38,425 nt of DNA from Streptomyces sp. XM83C (GTDB lineage: Bacteria > Actinomycetota > Actinomycetes > Streptomycetales > Streptomycetaceae): contig NZ_JALLGL010000025.1 in the NCBI RefSeq assembly GCF_023072675.1, forward strand, positions 1 through 38,425, given 5' to 3'. A program made the translations under genes and the position numbers. Positions 24,002 through 32,314 of this stretch are shown piece by piece (position 1 is the stretch's first letter; each line of letters opens with the position of its first letter). The notes under the pieces are model-generated. The model did not search any database. It was given only the letters and a program-made list of their open reading frames with translations, and was not told the origin of the DNA.

Positions 24002-24097
24002 GGCGGACCGTACGCGACGGCGGTCCCGGACCGCCCGACCACCCGCGCCGCCCGCCCCGAGACCACCTCACGGGAGCCGCGCGGCACGCCGCCCGCC

Positions 24098-24838
24098 TCA
24101 CCGCCCTCCGGCCACCCGCAGCACCGCCCCCGTCGCGTACGACGCCTCCGGCGACATCAGCCAGGCGACCGCCGCCGCGATCTCCTCGGGGCGCGCCGGA
24201 CGCCCCAGCGGGACCTCCGCCCCCATACGTCGGGCTCGGTCAGGATCGCCCATCGCCGCGTGCATCTCCGTGTCGACCACGCCGGGCGCGACCGCGTTGA
24301 CGCGGACACCGTCCCGGCCCAGCTCCTTGCCCAGGCCCACCGTGAGCGCGTCCACCGCGGCCTTCGTGGCGGCGTAGTGGACGTACTCCCCGGGGCTGCC
24401 GAGCGTGGCCGCGCCCGAGGAGATGTTCACGATCACGCCGCTCCCCCGCGCGGTCATCAGCTGGGCCGCGCGGCGCGCGCACAGCAGCGTCCCCGTCAGG
24501 TTGACGTCCACGACACGGCGCAGGACATCGGTGTCGGTGTCGGTGAGGCGTCCCAGCGGGCCGCTCACCGCCGCGTTGTTCACCAGCCCGGTGACCGGCC
24601 CGAGTTCTCGCTCGGCCGTCTCGAAGAGCCGCTCCACCTCCGCCTCCACGGAGGTGTCGGCCCGCACGGTCACGGCACGCGCTCCGACTCGCCGCACATC
24701 GGCGGCCACCTCGTCGGCGGCGCCGGCGTCACGGACGTACCCCACGACCACGTCGTGCCCGTCCTCGGCGAGCCGCCGGCAGACCGCCGCACCGATGCCC
24801 CGGCTGCCGCCGGTGACGACCGTGACCAGACGTTTCAT
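24098..24838 (-). CDS. SDR-family oxidoreductase
   Basis: 246 residues, classical short-chain dehydrogenase/reductase. Cofactor motif TGGSRGIG (about 9-16), NNAAVSG, catalytic Ser in VNISSGAA, and YxxxK in YAATK; the fold ends with TGAVLRVAGGR. No acidic residue at the end of strand 2 (VVVGYVRD), so NADP(H) is plausible. Substrate unknown. A 17-bp perfect dyad stands 20 bp upstream of its start and overlaps the expected promoter, suggesting TetR-type repression by a regulator encoded outside this window. Confidence 0.87.
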   Translation of the reverse strand: MKRLVTVVTGGSRGIGAAVCRRLAEDGHDVVVGYVRDAGAADEVAADVRRVGARAVTVRADTSVEAEVERLFETAERELGPVTGLVNNAAVSGPLGRLTDTDTDVLRRVVDVNLTGTLLCARRAAQLMTARGSGVIVNISSGAATLGSPGEYVHYAATKAAVDALTVGLGKELGRDGVRVNAVAPGVVDTEMHAAMGDPDRARRMGAEVPLGRPARPEEIAAAVAWLMSPEASYATGAVLRVAGGR

Positions 24839-24858
24839 GACTGCTCCAGACTCCAGAA

Positions 24859-24875
24859 TGATCGATCATCGATCA
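24859..24875. promoter_or_regulatory. TetR-like palindromic operator
   Basis: TGATCGATCATCGATCA is a perfect 8-1-8 dyad in the 39-bp gap between the stop of the DUF4291 gene and the start of the SDR gene. TetR repressors often use such sites. No TetR gene is within the window. Confidence 0.6.
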
Positions 24876-24877
24876 CT

Positions 24878-25501
24878 CTAGGCGGCGGGAAGGTGCACCG
24901 GCATCCCCTCCGGCAGCGGATACGGCCGCTCGCCGGGCAGCAGCCTGCGCGCGCCGTCGAGATCGCCGGCCTGCACCAGCCCGTGGATCTCCCTGGCCAG
25001 CGGGGTGACGTCCTCGATCCCGACGATCCACTCGTCGGCGTACCGGCCCGCCGCCTCCCCGGACAGGCCGAGCTGGAGGGAGCGGTACGGCAGCGGGTTC
25101 AGGCGCAGATCCCGCTCGGGGTCCCACTGGACCCGCGTCGGCGCCTGCCGCAGCTGCCGCTTCCAGGTGTCCTGGTCGCCGTGCAGGTCGGGGACGTAGT
25201 GCGACAGGCAGGAGCGGCGCAGTGCCCACTCGAAACCGTCCCTGGTGATCTCGACCGCCAGGACCGTCTCCTGGTTCTCCTTGGTGGCCCAGCCGCAGCG
25301 GTACATCATCCACAGGAAGGACGGCTTGACCCAGGTCGTGCGGTCCCGCTTCCAGGACGCCGGGAAGCGTCCGTGACGGGCGGCGGCCCGGCCGATGCCG
25401 GGTCGGTAGGCCTGATGGACGATGATCGTGTTCTCCGTGTACCGGGCCCGGACACGGAACCGGGGCTCGTCCCCGGCCTCGTCGAATCTCTCTTCGTTCA
25501 C
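24878..25501 (-). CDS. DUF4291 family protein
   Basis: 207 residues, full length for the family. Conserved block: FRVRARYTENTIIVHQAYRPGIGRAA, RFPASWKRDRTTWVKPSFLWMMYRCGWATKENQETVLAVEITRDGFEWAL and VQWDPERDLRLNPLPYRSLQLGL. No reaction has been established for DUF4291 that I know of. The conserved Lys-Arg-Asp-Arg and TWVKPSFLWMMYR stretch suggests a nucleotide or nucleic-acid binding pocket, which is speculation. GTG start with GGAG just upstream. It may share a transcript with the SDR downstream, although an operator stands between them. Confidence 0.86.
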   Translation of the reverse strand: MNEERFDEAGDEPRFRVRARYTENTIIVHQAYRPGIGRAAARHGRFPASWKRDRTTWVKPSFLWMMYRCGWATKENQETVLAVEITRDGFEWALRRSCLSHYVPDLHGDQDTWKRQLRQAPTRVQWDPERDLRLNPLPYRSLQLGLSGEAAGRYADEWIVGIEDVTPLAREIHGLVQAGDLDGARRLLPGERPYPLPEGMPVHLPAA

Positions 25502-25778
25502 GGGCTCCAGCCTCGTCCACGGCCGGCCGCCCGGCCACCGGATATCGGCGGGACGGACAGAGCCACGGCCGAAGTCACGGCGCGCGGCGCCCCGCTGACG
25601 GCCCGGCAGACGCCGCCCGCCGCTCCCGAAGGGCCGGCTGCCCGAGACGGCCTGGGGCAGTTGCGGCCCGGCACCTCGCACAACGACCGCCCCCGCGCCC
25701 GCGACGTGCCCCCACGCCCCTGTCCGAGAGCGCGTTCCGCGCGCGACACTGGACTCCCACGGGGTAGGGAGGCGCCGT

Positions 25779-27350
25779 ATGAGGACCTTCGAGGAACGGC
25801 TCGCCTCCCCCTGGCTCCGCGGCCCGCTCGCCGCCCTGGCCGGAGCCCTGCCCGTGCTCGCCTTCCCGGCGCCGTCCTGGTGGTGGTTCGCGTACGTCGC
25901 CGTCGTGCCGTGGCTCCTGCTGGCGCGGGCCGCGCCGACCCCCCGCAGGGCGGCGTACGACGGCTGGTGCGGCGGCTTCGGGTTCATGCTGGCGATGCAC
26001 CACTGGCTGCTGCCGAGCCTGCACGTGTTCACGGTCGTCATCGCGAGCCTGCTGGGCGCGTTGTGGGCGCCTTGGGCGTGGCTGGTGCGCCGCTTCCTGG
26101 CGGGCGTGCCGACCCGCGGCCGGGTGGTCGCGGCGCTGCTCGTGCTGCCGTCGGCCTGGCTGTGCGTGGAACTTGTGCGGTCCTGGCAGGGGTTGGGCGG
26201 GCCCTGGGGCATGCTCGGCGCCAGCCAGTGGCAGGTCGCTCCGGCCCTGCGGCTGGCCTCGGTCGGCGGGGTGTGGCTGCTGAGCTTTCTGCTCGTCGCG
26301 GTCAATGTGGCCGTCGCGGTGCTCGTCGCGGTGCGCCGGGCGAGGGTGCCGGCGCTGGCCGCGCTGCTCGCCACGGCCGCGGCCGGCTCGGCGGCCTGGG
26401 TGTGGTCACCGCGGCCCGACGCCGACGGCACGGCCCGGGTCGCCGTCGTCCAGCCGGGCCTCGTCGACGGCACCGACAGTGGTGAGAGGCGCTTCGACCG
26501 CGAGGAGCGGCTCACCCGAGAGCTGGCCGGGCAGGGCGTCGATCTGATCGTGTGGGGCGAGTCCAGCGTCGGTTCCGACCTGGCCGAGCGGCCCGACCTG
26601 GCCCGCCGGACAGCCGCCCTGTCCCGGGCGACGGGCGCGGACATTCTGGTCAACGTGGACGCGCGGCGTTCCGACCGGCCCGGCATCTACAAGAGTTCGG
26701 TGCTGGTCGGCGCGGACGGGCCGACCGGTGACCGCTACGACAAGATGCGGCTCGTCCCCTTCGGCGAGTACGTCCCGGCCCGCTCCCTGCTCGGCTGGGC
26801 CACCTCCGTGGGCAAGGCGGCCGGGGAGGACCGCAGGCGCGGCACCGGGCAGGTGCTGATGAACGCCGGGCACGGGCTGCGTGTCGGCCCGCTGGTGTGC
26901 TTCGAGACGGCGTTCCCCGACATGACCCGGCGGCTCGCCGGGGACGGCGCCGATCTGCTGGTCGGGCAGTCGTCGACGTCCACGTTCCAGAGCAGCTGGG
27001 CGCCCGTGCAGCATGCGTCGCTGGCCGCGCTGCGGGCCGCGGAGACCGGCCGTTCCATGGTGCACGCCACCCTCACCGGCGTGTCCGCCGTGTACGGCCC
27101 CGCCGGGCAGCGGATCGGGCCTTGGCTGGGCACCGACGCGAGCGCCACGGCGGTGTACGACGTGGAGCTGGCCGACGGTGTCACCCCGTACGTCCGTTTC
27201 GGGGACTGGCCGGTGCTCGGCGCGCTGCTGGTGCTGGCGGGGCTGTTCCTGACGGAGGGGGCGCGGGCGTTCAGGCTGCGGCGGGGTTTCGCACCGCACG
27301 TACCACCCGCTCGCACAGCTCATGAGTCGCCAGTGCGTCCCGGGCGCTGA
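25779..27350 (+). CDS. lnt: Apolipoprotein N-acyltransferase
   Basis: 523 residues. Membrane enzyme that adds the third acyl chain to the N-terminal Cys of lipoproteins. The N-terminal half has about seven hydrophobic helices and the C-terminal half a nitrilase domain with the Glu-Lys-Cys triad: Glu261 (WGESS), Lys322 (YDKMRLVPFGEY) and Cys374 (VCFETAFP). Typical surrounding motifs are WGMLGASQW and QHASLAALRAAETGRSMVHA. ATG with GGGAGG about 8 nt upstream. Streptomyces usually carry two Lnt homologues, so it may be one of two. The last 80 bp overlap the convergent oxidoreductase gene. The 277-bp gap before it (25502-25778) shows no recognisable feature. Confidence 0.93.
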   Translation: MRTFEERLASPWLRGPLAALAGALPVLAFPAPSWWWFAYVAVVPWLLLARAAPTPRRAAYDGWCGGFGFMLAMHHWLLPSLHVFTVVIASLLGALWAPWAWLVRRFLAGVPTRGRVVAALLVLPSAWLCVELVRSWQGLGGPWGMLGASQWQVAPALRLASVGGVWLLSFLLVAVNVAVAVLVAVRRARVPALAALLATAAAGSAAWVWSPRPDADGTARVAVVQPGLVDGTDSGERRFDREERLTRELAGQGVDLIVWGESSVGSDLAERPDLARRTAALSRATGADILVNVDARRSDRPGIYKSSVLVGADGPTGDRYDKMRLVPFGEYVPARSLLGWATSVGKAAGEDRRRGTGQVLMNAGHGLRVGPLVCFETAFPDMTRRLAGDGADLLVGQSSTSTFQSSWAPVQHASLAALRAAETGRSMVHATLTGVSAVYGPAGQRIGPWLGTDASATAVYDVELADGVTPYVRFGDWPVLGALLVLAGLFLTEGARAFRLRRGFAPHVPPARTAHESPVRPGR

Positions 27351-28179
27351 GCACCTTGCCCGCGTGCGCGGCGTCGAGGAAGGCGAGCACCGCCTGCTCG
27401 ATGCCGCGCTGCCGGGCGACCGGCACCCAGTCGCCGCGCCGGCGCACGGTCGGCTGGCCCTTATGGTCGATGGTCTCGGCCAGATTGACGACCTGCCGCT
27501 TGGTGTCCTGCCCGGACACCTCCAGGATCTCCTCGCTTGAGCCGCTGAGCCGGTTCATCACACCGAGCGCGGTGAACCCGTCGCCGGCGAGCTGGAGCAC
27601 CACATGGTGCAGCAGACCGTCACGGACGCGGGCGCGCACGGTGACGTCGTCGATCTGGCCGGGGACGAGGAAGCGGAGAGTGTCGACGACGTGGATGAAG
27701 TCGTCGAGGATCATCGTGCGGGGCTCCTCGGGCAGCCCGACACGGTTCTTCTGCATGACGATCAGCTCGCGCGGATGCTCGGCGCACTGCGCGTACCCGG
27801 GGGCGTAGCGCCGGTTGAAGCCGACGGCCAGCGACACGTTCCGCTGCTCGGCCAGCTCCACCATCCGCTCGGAGTCGGCGAGTTCGTAGGCGAGCGGCTT
27901 GTCGACGTACGTCGGGACACCCGCCTCCAGGAGCCGGGTGACGATCTCCGGGTGGACGGCGGTCGGGGCGTGCACGAACGCGGCGTCGAGACCCTGCGCG
28001 AGCAGCGCGTCGAGGTCGGCGTGCCGCTGCCCCGGCGGCAGGTGCAGGCCGTCGGCGACCCGGTTGAGCGTGGCCGGGGTGCGGGTCTGCAGATGCAGCT
28101 CCACCTCCGGCAGCGTGCCCAGTACCGGCAGATACGCCTTCTGCGCGATGTCGCCGAGTCCGATGCAGCCGACCTTCAC
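27271..28179 (-). CDS. Gfo/Idh/MocA-family oxidoreductase (MviM-like)
   Basis: 302 residues. NAD(P)-dependent oxidoreductase fold. N-terminal Rossmann motif GCIGLGDIAQKAYLPVL, family motif VDKPLA (usually EKP), then FNRRYAPGY and DDFIHVVDTLRFLVPG, the latter with the conserved His of the active site. Substrate unknown, probably a sugar or cyclitol. GTG at 28179 with AAGGAG about 7 nt upstream is preferred to an ATG at 28218. Its 3' end overlaps lnt by 80 bp on the opposite strand. Confidence 0.85.
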   Translation of the reverse strand: MKVGCIGLGDIAQKAYLPVLGTLPEVELHLQTRTPATLNRVADGLHLPPGQRHADLDALLAQGLDAAFVHAPTAVHPEIVTRLLEAGVPTYVDKPLAYELADSERMVELAEQRNVSLAVGFNRRYAPGYAQCAEHPRELIVMQKNRVGLPEEPRTMILDDFIHVVDTLRFLVPGQIDDVTVRARVRDGLLHHVVLQLAGDGFTALGVMNRLSGSSEEILEVSGQDTKRQVVNLAETIDHKGQPTVRRRGDWVPVARQRGIEQAVLAFLDAAHAGKVLSARDALATHELCERVVRAVRNPAAA

Positions 28180-28397
28180 GGGGGCTCCTTCACCTGGGGG
28201 TCCGCTTTCTGCCTGCACGGCAGCATACGGCCGCCCGTGCCGGCCGGCCCCGGGACGGTGGTGTGCGACCGCCGGGCCGCCCGGCGTCAGCGGCGTGGTG
28301 CGGAATCACCTCTCGCAGGGGACCGATATCACCCGTGTGGGGCATCCTCCGCCTGTCCGCTGTCCGAGTCGGGCGCCGAGCCAGCAGAGTTGCGCGG

Positions 28398-28827
28398 GTG
28401 CATCGAACGACGACCACCGCAACGCTCCTGGTGACCGTGGCCGTCTCGGCCCTCTCCGGCTGTATGACGGTCCAGCGCCCGCCCGCCACGGGCCCGCGCC
28501 CGGCGACGCCGGGGGCCTCCGCGTCGGCCCTGCCTCCCGTGCCCCGGCCGGACGGCTCGGCCGAACCGCGGATCGTCCAGGCACCGGCCCGTGAAGCCCT
28601 GGAGATGGTCGGCCCGTCCCGCGAGGCCGTGCCGCCCACGGACGACGCGGAACCCCGGCGGAGCAGCGAACCTCGAAGGCGGGCCGCCCGTCGTGCCCGA
28701 GGTCGAGGAGTCGGTGCGCGGCACGGTCCACCGGAACACGGACGTGTGCGCTCTGGGCAGGCAGTACGGCGGCTGGCGCGCCGACAGCCCTGAGGCACAG
28801 GCGTGCAGGCAGGTCTACGGCCGCTGA
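28398..28827 (+). pseudogene. Lipoprotein gene with a one-base frameshift
   Basis: The N-terminal frame from GTG 28398 gives a clear lipoprotein signal, VTVAVSALSGC, followed by a Pro/Ala-rich linker. The C-terminal coding frame is the other one and ends VCALGRQYGGWRADSPEAQACRQVYGR at 28827, which looks like the end of small Streptomyces lipoproteins (two Cys, QYGGW). Removing one C from the run CCCC at 28653-28656 joins the frames into one 142-residue protein. As given, the first frame runs on to an Arg-rich nonsense tail and stops at 28793. Either the gene is inactivated or the base call is wrong. Confidence 0.78.
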
Positions 28828-29039
28828 GCGCGGGGCGGACCGTGCGGCCGGGGCCGGGTCGGTCGCCCGGCGGAGCGGGCGGACGGACCGAGGGTCGGGG
28901 GTCGGGTCGGTCGCGCCGCACGAGGGCGGACCCCCGGGGAGGGCCGGCCCGGTCGCGCCGGGCGGGCGGATCGGCCGAGGGACGCGTCGGTGACGCCGGA
29001 CACGGGCGGCCCGGCGGGGCGCGGATCGGCGGGGCCGGC

Positions 29040-29522
29040 TCAGCCGCGCCCGCCGTCCAGCCGTAGCTGCAGCCGCCGGATGGCCGCGCGCACGCCCTCG
29101 CCGTAGTTGTCGTCGGCGAGCGCCTCGGCGGCGCCGCGGGCGCGGCGCAGGTGGGTGCGGGCGGCGTCCGGGCGGCCGAGCCGGACGTAGTCGGCGGCCA
29201 GGTTGAGATGGAGCGAGGGGTACAGGGCGCGGGCCGCGGGCGCTCCCTCGTGCCGGTCGAGGCGGTCGCCGGTGAGTTCCTCGGCGGCCGTGAGCGCCCG
29301 CAGGTCCCAGGCGAGTTCGTCCTCGGGGTCGTCCTGGGTGTCGGCGAGGTAGTGGGCGAGGGTGCAGCGGTGCAGCGGATCGCCGTCGGCACCCAGTTCC
29401 GTCCACAGGTCCAGGAAGCGGCGTCGGGCCTCCTCGCGGTCGCCTCCGCGGTGCAGCATGACGACCTGCCCGATCCGTGTCAGCAGGGCGTCCTGCGCCG
29501 CCTGCCCCTGTCGCTCCGCCAC
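29040..29522 (-). CDS. Tetratricopeptide-like helical protein
   Basis: 160 residues. GTG at 29522 with GGAGG about 6 nt upstream is preferred to an ATG at 29546. Helix pairs resemble TPRs: LTRIGQVVMLHRGGDREEARRRFLDLWTEL, CTLAHYLADTQDDPEDELAWDLRALTAAEEL, and SLHLNLAADYVRLGRPDAARTHLRRARGAAEAL. Probably a protein-interaction scaffold; no partner is evident. The 212-bp gap between the broken lipoprotein gene and its stop (28828-29039) holds only degenerate GC repeats built on GGGTCGGTCGC. Confidence 0.8.
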   Translation of the reverse strand: MAERQGQAAQDALLTRIGQVVMLHRGGDREEARRRFLDLWTELGADGDPLHRCTLAHYLADTQDDPEDELAWDLRALTAAEELTGDRLDRHEGAPAARALYPSLHLNLAADYVRLGRPDAARTHLRRARGAAEALADDNYGEGVRAAIRRLQLRLDGGRG

Positions 29523-29647
29523 GGTGTCCCTCCGGGCCGTCGGCAATGATCCGCTTCGACGCTAACCGGCATCACGGACAATCCCGGTCAGGCGCCGCCG
29601 GTCGCCCGGAGCGAACGGCCGGCGGTCCTCCCCCGGCGGCCGGCTCC

Positions 29648-30331
29648 TCAGCCCAGGTCGGGGATGCGCCAGTCGATCGGCTCGTGGCCCTGCCGGGCGA
29701 TGGCCTCGTTGATCTGGGTGAAGGGGCGGGAGCCGAAGAACTTCTTCGCCGACAGCGGCGACGGGTGCGCGCCCTTGACCACCACGTGCCGGCTCTCGTC
29801 GATGAGGGGGAGCTTCTTCTGCGCGTAGTTGCCCCACAGGACGAACACGGCGGGGTCGGGCCGGTCGGCCACCGCGCGGATCACCGCGTCGGTGAACTTC
29901 TCCCAGCCCTTCCCCTTGTGCGAGTTGGCCTCACCGGCCCGCACCGTCAGCACCGCGTTGAGTAGGAGCACGCCCTGCCGGGCCCACGGCATGAGGTAGC
30001 CGTTGTCCGGGATCGGCGTGCCCAGCTCCTCGTGCATCTCCTTGTAGATGTTGCGCAGCGACGGGGGGATCTTCACTCCGGGGCGGACGGAGAAGCACAG
30101 GCCGTGGCCCTGGCCCTCGCCGTGGTACGGGTCCTGGCCGAGGATCAGCACCTTGACCTTGTCGTACGGCGTCGCCTCCAGCGCGGCGAAGACCTCCTCG
30201 CGGGGCGGGTAGACGGGACCCTTCGCCCGCTCCTCCTCGACGAACTCGGTCAGCTCCTTGAAGTAGGGCTGCTGCAGCTCGTCACCCAGGACCCCGCGCC
30301 AGGGCTCGGGCAGCACGGCGATGTCGGTCAC
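29648..30331 (-). CDS. ung: Uracil-DNA glycosylase, family 1
   Basis: 227 residues. Removes uracil from DNA to start base-excision repair. Motif A GQDPYH (65-70; catalytic Asp67), LLLNAVLTV, and motif B HPSPLS (189-194; catalytic His189) are all present. GTG start; a weak AAGGACG stands upstream. The promoter 40 bp upstream matches the RecA-NDp consensus bound by the PafBC activator, so transcription probably rises after DNA damage independently of LexA. Confidence 0.97.
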   Translation of the reverse strand: MTDIAVLPEPWRGVLGDELQQPYFKELTEFVEEERAKGPVYPPREEVFAALEATPYDKVKVLILGQDPYHGEGQGHGLCFSVRPGVKIPPSLRNIYKEMHEELGTPIPDNGYLMPWARQGVLLLNAVLTVRAGEANSHKGKGWEKFTDAVIRAVADRPDPAVFVLWGNYAQKKLPLIDESRHVVVKGAHPSPLSAKKFFGSRPFTQINEAIARQGHEPIDWRIPDLG

Positions 30332-30370
30332 GTCAACGTCCTTATGTCGTACGGTCGCTTGCGGTTCCAG

Positions 30371-30392
30371 AACCTACAGGCGACCACTGACA
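30371..30392 (-). promoter_or_regulatory. PafBC-type (RecA-NDp) DNA-damage promoter of ung
   Basis: On the minus strand TGTCAGTGG (30392-30384), then 7 nt, then TAGGTT (30376-30371). This equals the actinobacterial RecA-NDp consensus TTGTCAGTGGC, N6, TAGGGT with only small differences (first T to A, C to T, and one -10 base). The predicted start of transcription is about 30 nt before the ung start. A GGTTC-CA-GAACC palindrome (30363-30374) overlaps the -10; it is not a LexA box (GAAC N4 GTTC). Confidence 0.82.
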
Positions 30393-30423
30393 TCGCGCGC
30401 GGGGATCGGCCCCGAAGGGCCCG

Positions 30424-32007
30424 TCACCAGCTGGTCTTGCGGGACAGCTCCCACATCATCATGATCGTCGACGGGTCCAGGGCGCGTTCGCCGCCGGAGA
30501 TGTCGTCGCTCGCGGCGATGTACTGCTTGCCCTGCCACAGCGGCAGCAGCCGTACGTCGTCGACGAGGATCTGCTGGGCCTCCTCGAACTCCTTGACCAC
30601 GTTGCCCCGGTCGCTCTCCCGGCGGGAGCGCGGCAGCAGCACGTTGGTGATCTTGGGCTCGGGGTACGGGGTGCCGAGGGCGTTCTCCTGGCCGACGAAC
30701 GGCGCGATGAAGTTGTCCGCGTCGGGGAAGTCGGGGAACCAGCCGCGTCCGAAGACCGGGTACTCGCCCTTCTGGTAACCCTCGACGTACGTCTTCCACG
30801 GCCGGCTCTTCAGCGTGATCTTGAACAGGCCGGAGGCCTCGAGCTGCCGCTTCAGCTCGGCGAACTCCACGGCGGTCTCGGAGCCGTAGCGGTCGGTGGT
30901 GAACCAGAGGGTGAGCGGCACGGTCTCGTTGATGCCGGCCTCGCGGAGGGTCTTGCGGGCCTTCGCGGGGTCCGGGTCGCCGTAGGAGTCGAAGAAGCCC
31001 GTGGTGTGGCCGGTCAGGCCCTTGGGGACCATGGAGTACAGCGGGTCCACGGTGTCCTTGTAGACCTTGTGCGCGATGGCCGCGCGGTCGACGACCTGGG
31101 CGACGGCCTTGCGGACGGCCGGCTTGTTCGCCCATGGGTCCCTGGGGTTGAACACCAGGTAGTTGATGTCCGTGCCGGTGCCCTCGACAAGCTGGATCTC
31201 CTCGCCCGGGTCCTTGTGCTGGAGCGCGACGATGTCGTCGGCGGCGAGACCGCGGTAGGTCAGGTCGATCTCCTTGGAGCGGAGCGCCTTCACCATGGTC
31301 TCGGAGTCCTGGAAGTAGCGGATCGTGACCGCGTCGTTGCGCCGCTCGGCGAAGCCCTTGTAGTTGCCGTTCTTGACGAGTTCGGCCTTCTTGCCCTCCT
31401 CGTACGCCTGCAGCGCGTACGGCCCGGACCCGGTGACACCGTCGTCCTTGCGCAGGGCGTCGGCGGGGTACTTGTCGGGGTCCACGATCGACATGGCCGG
31501 GGTGGCGAGGACGAACGGGAAGGTGGCGTCGGGCTGGTTGAGGTGGAAGACCACCTCGAGGTCGCCGCGCGTCTCCACCGAGTCGAGGCTGCCGAGCAGG
31601 CCGGCGGGGCCGCCGGGCGCGTCGATCTTCTTGATCCGGTCGATCGAGTGCTTGACCGCCTTCGCGTCCAGACCGTCACCGTTGGAGAACTTCATCCCCG
31701 GCCGCAGCTTGCAGCTGTAGGTGCGGTTGGAGTCGTCGGAGAAGGAGCAGCTCTCCGCGGCGTCCGGCTGGGGCGTCGTCGCCCCGTTCGGATAGGCCAG
31801 AAGTGTCTGGTAGATGTTGCGGAAAAGCTCCCACGATCCGTCCCACGACGCGGCCGGATCGAGCGTGCTGGGCGCGCTTGTGGTCCCCACGACGATCGGT
31901 CCCGCGTCGGCGGAGTCGTCGTCCGACAGGAGGCCGCACCCGGCCACCAGGGAGGATATGGAAGCGATCGCCGCCAATTGCCGCAGGCATCGGTTCCGGT
32001 TGAACAC
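30424..32007 (-). CDS. ABC transporter substrate-binding lipoprotein, family 5 (peptide type)
   Basis: 527 residues. Extracytoplasmic solute-binding protein of the DppA/OppA group, binding peptides or related solutes. GTG at 32007 is chosen as GAGGAG stands 7 nt upstream. Signal peptide with lipobox LVAGC (Cys24). Family segments: TTSAPSTLDPAASWDGSW, LRPGMKFSNGDGLDAKAVKHSIDRI, GSGPYALQAYEEGKKAELVKNGNY, and AQVVDRAAIAHKVY; the C-terminal hinge includes WFPDFPDADNFIAPF. No permease or ATPase genes are adjacent, so it is an orphan binding protein. Confidence 0.93.
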   Translation of the reverse strand: MFNRNRCLRQLAAIASISSLVAGCGLLSDDDSADAGPIVVGTTSAPSTLDPAASWDGSWELFRNIYQTLLAYPNGATTPQPDAAESCSFSDDSNRTYSCKLRPGMKFSNGDGLDAKAVKHSIDRIKKIDAPGGPAGLLGSLDSVETRGDLEVVFHLNQPDATFPFVLATPAMSIVDPDKYPADALRKDDGVTGSGPYALQAYEEGKKAELVKNGNYKGFAERRNDAVTIRYFQDSETMVKALRSKEIDLTYRGLAADDIVALQHKDPGEEIQLVEGTGTDINYLVFNPRDPWANKPAVRKAVAQVVDRAAIAHKVYKDTVDPLYSMVPKGLTGHTTGFFDSYGDPDPAKARKTLREAGINETVPLTLWFTTDRYGSETAVEFAELKRQLEASGLFKITLKSRPWKTYVEGYQKGEYPVFGRGWFPDFPDADNFIAPFVGQENALGTPYPEPKITNVLLPRSRRESDRGNVVKEFEEAQQILVDDVRLLPLWQGKQYIAASDDISGGERALDPSTIMMMWELSRKTSW

Positions 32008-32045
32008 GCGCACGCTCCTCGATCTGCCATACCAAGGGTCGGCAG

Positions 32046-32073
32046 ACCATACCGCAGCATCGGGCAGATTGAC
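32046..32073 (-). promoter_or_regulatory. Probable promoter of the substrate-binding lipoprotein
   Basis: On the minus strand GTCAAT (32073-32068) and TATGGT (32051-32046) are 16 bp apart, 38 bp before the GTG start. Confidence 0.4.
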
Positions 32074-32162
32074 TCCGCTTCTCAGGCTGCGATTGAACAT
32101 CTTGTTGATGACTACAGGGTTGACGACGTTGTCGGGAAGGGGTCGGGGGCTTTCCGACTGGA

Positions 32163-32198
32163 CACGGGCGCCGCTCCTGTCGAGGAGCGGCGCCCGTG
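32163..32198 (-). terminator. Strong stem-loop after the SDR/fabG operon
   Basis: Perfect 15-bp arms (left arm CACGGGCGCCGCTCC) around the 6-nt loop TGTCGA, 117 bp beyond the stop of the SDR gene on the minus strand. It lies in the 307-bp gap 32008-32314, which otherwise holds only the promoter of the lipoprotein gene. Confidence 0.85.
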
Positions 32199-32314
32199 CG
32201 AGACGGCGCGGGGCCGGTGCGGTACGGCGTTCCCGAGCCCCGTCGGACCGTGTCGTCAACACAGAAATCAGGCCAACCGGGACCGAGGGTTCCAACCGTG
32301 CCGGGGCGGGGCGA

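Noticed and set aside
22444..24087. 547-codon minus-strand open frame over uppP
   Set aside because: uppP motifs on the plus strand are unmistakable, and the minus reading is Asp/Arg/Gly-rich filler.
30363..30374. Palindrome GGTTCCAGAACC near ung as a LexA box
   Set aside because: Actinobacterial LexA boxes read GAAC N4 GTTC; this has the half-sites in the opposite order with a 2-bp spacer.
30032..30778. Plus-strand open frame across the ung promoter
   Set aside because: Antisense to ung and the lipoprotein gene; no domain is recognisable and the promoter motif lies inside it.
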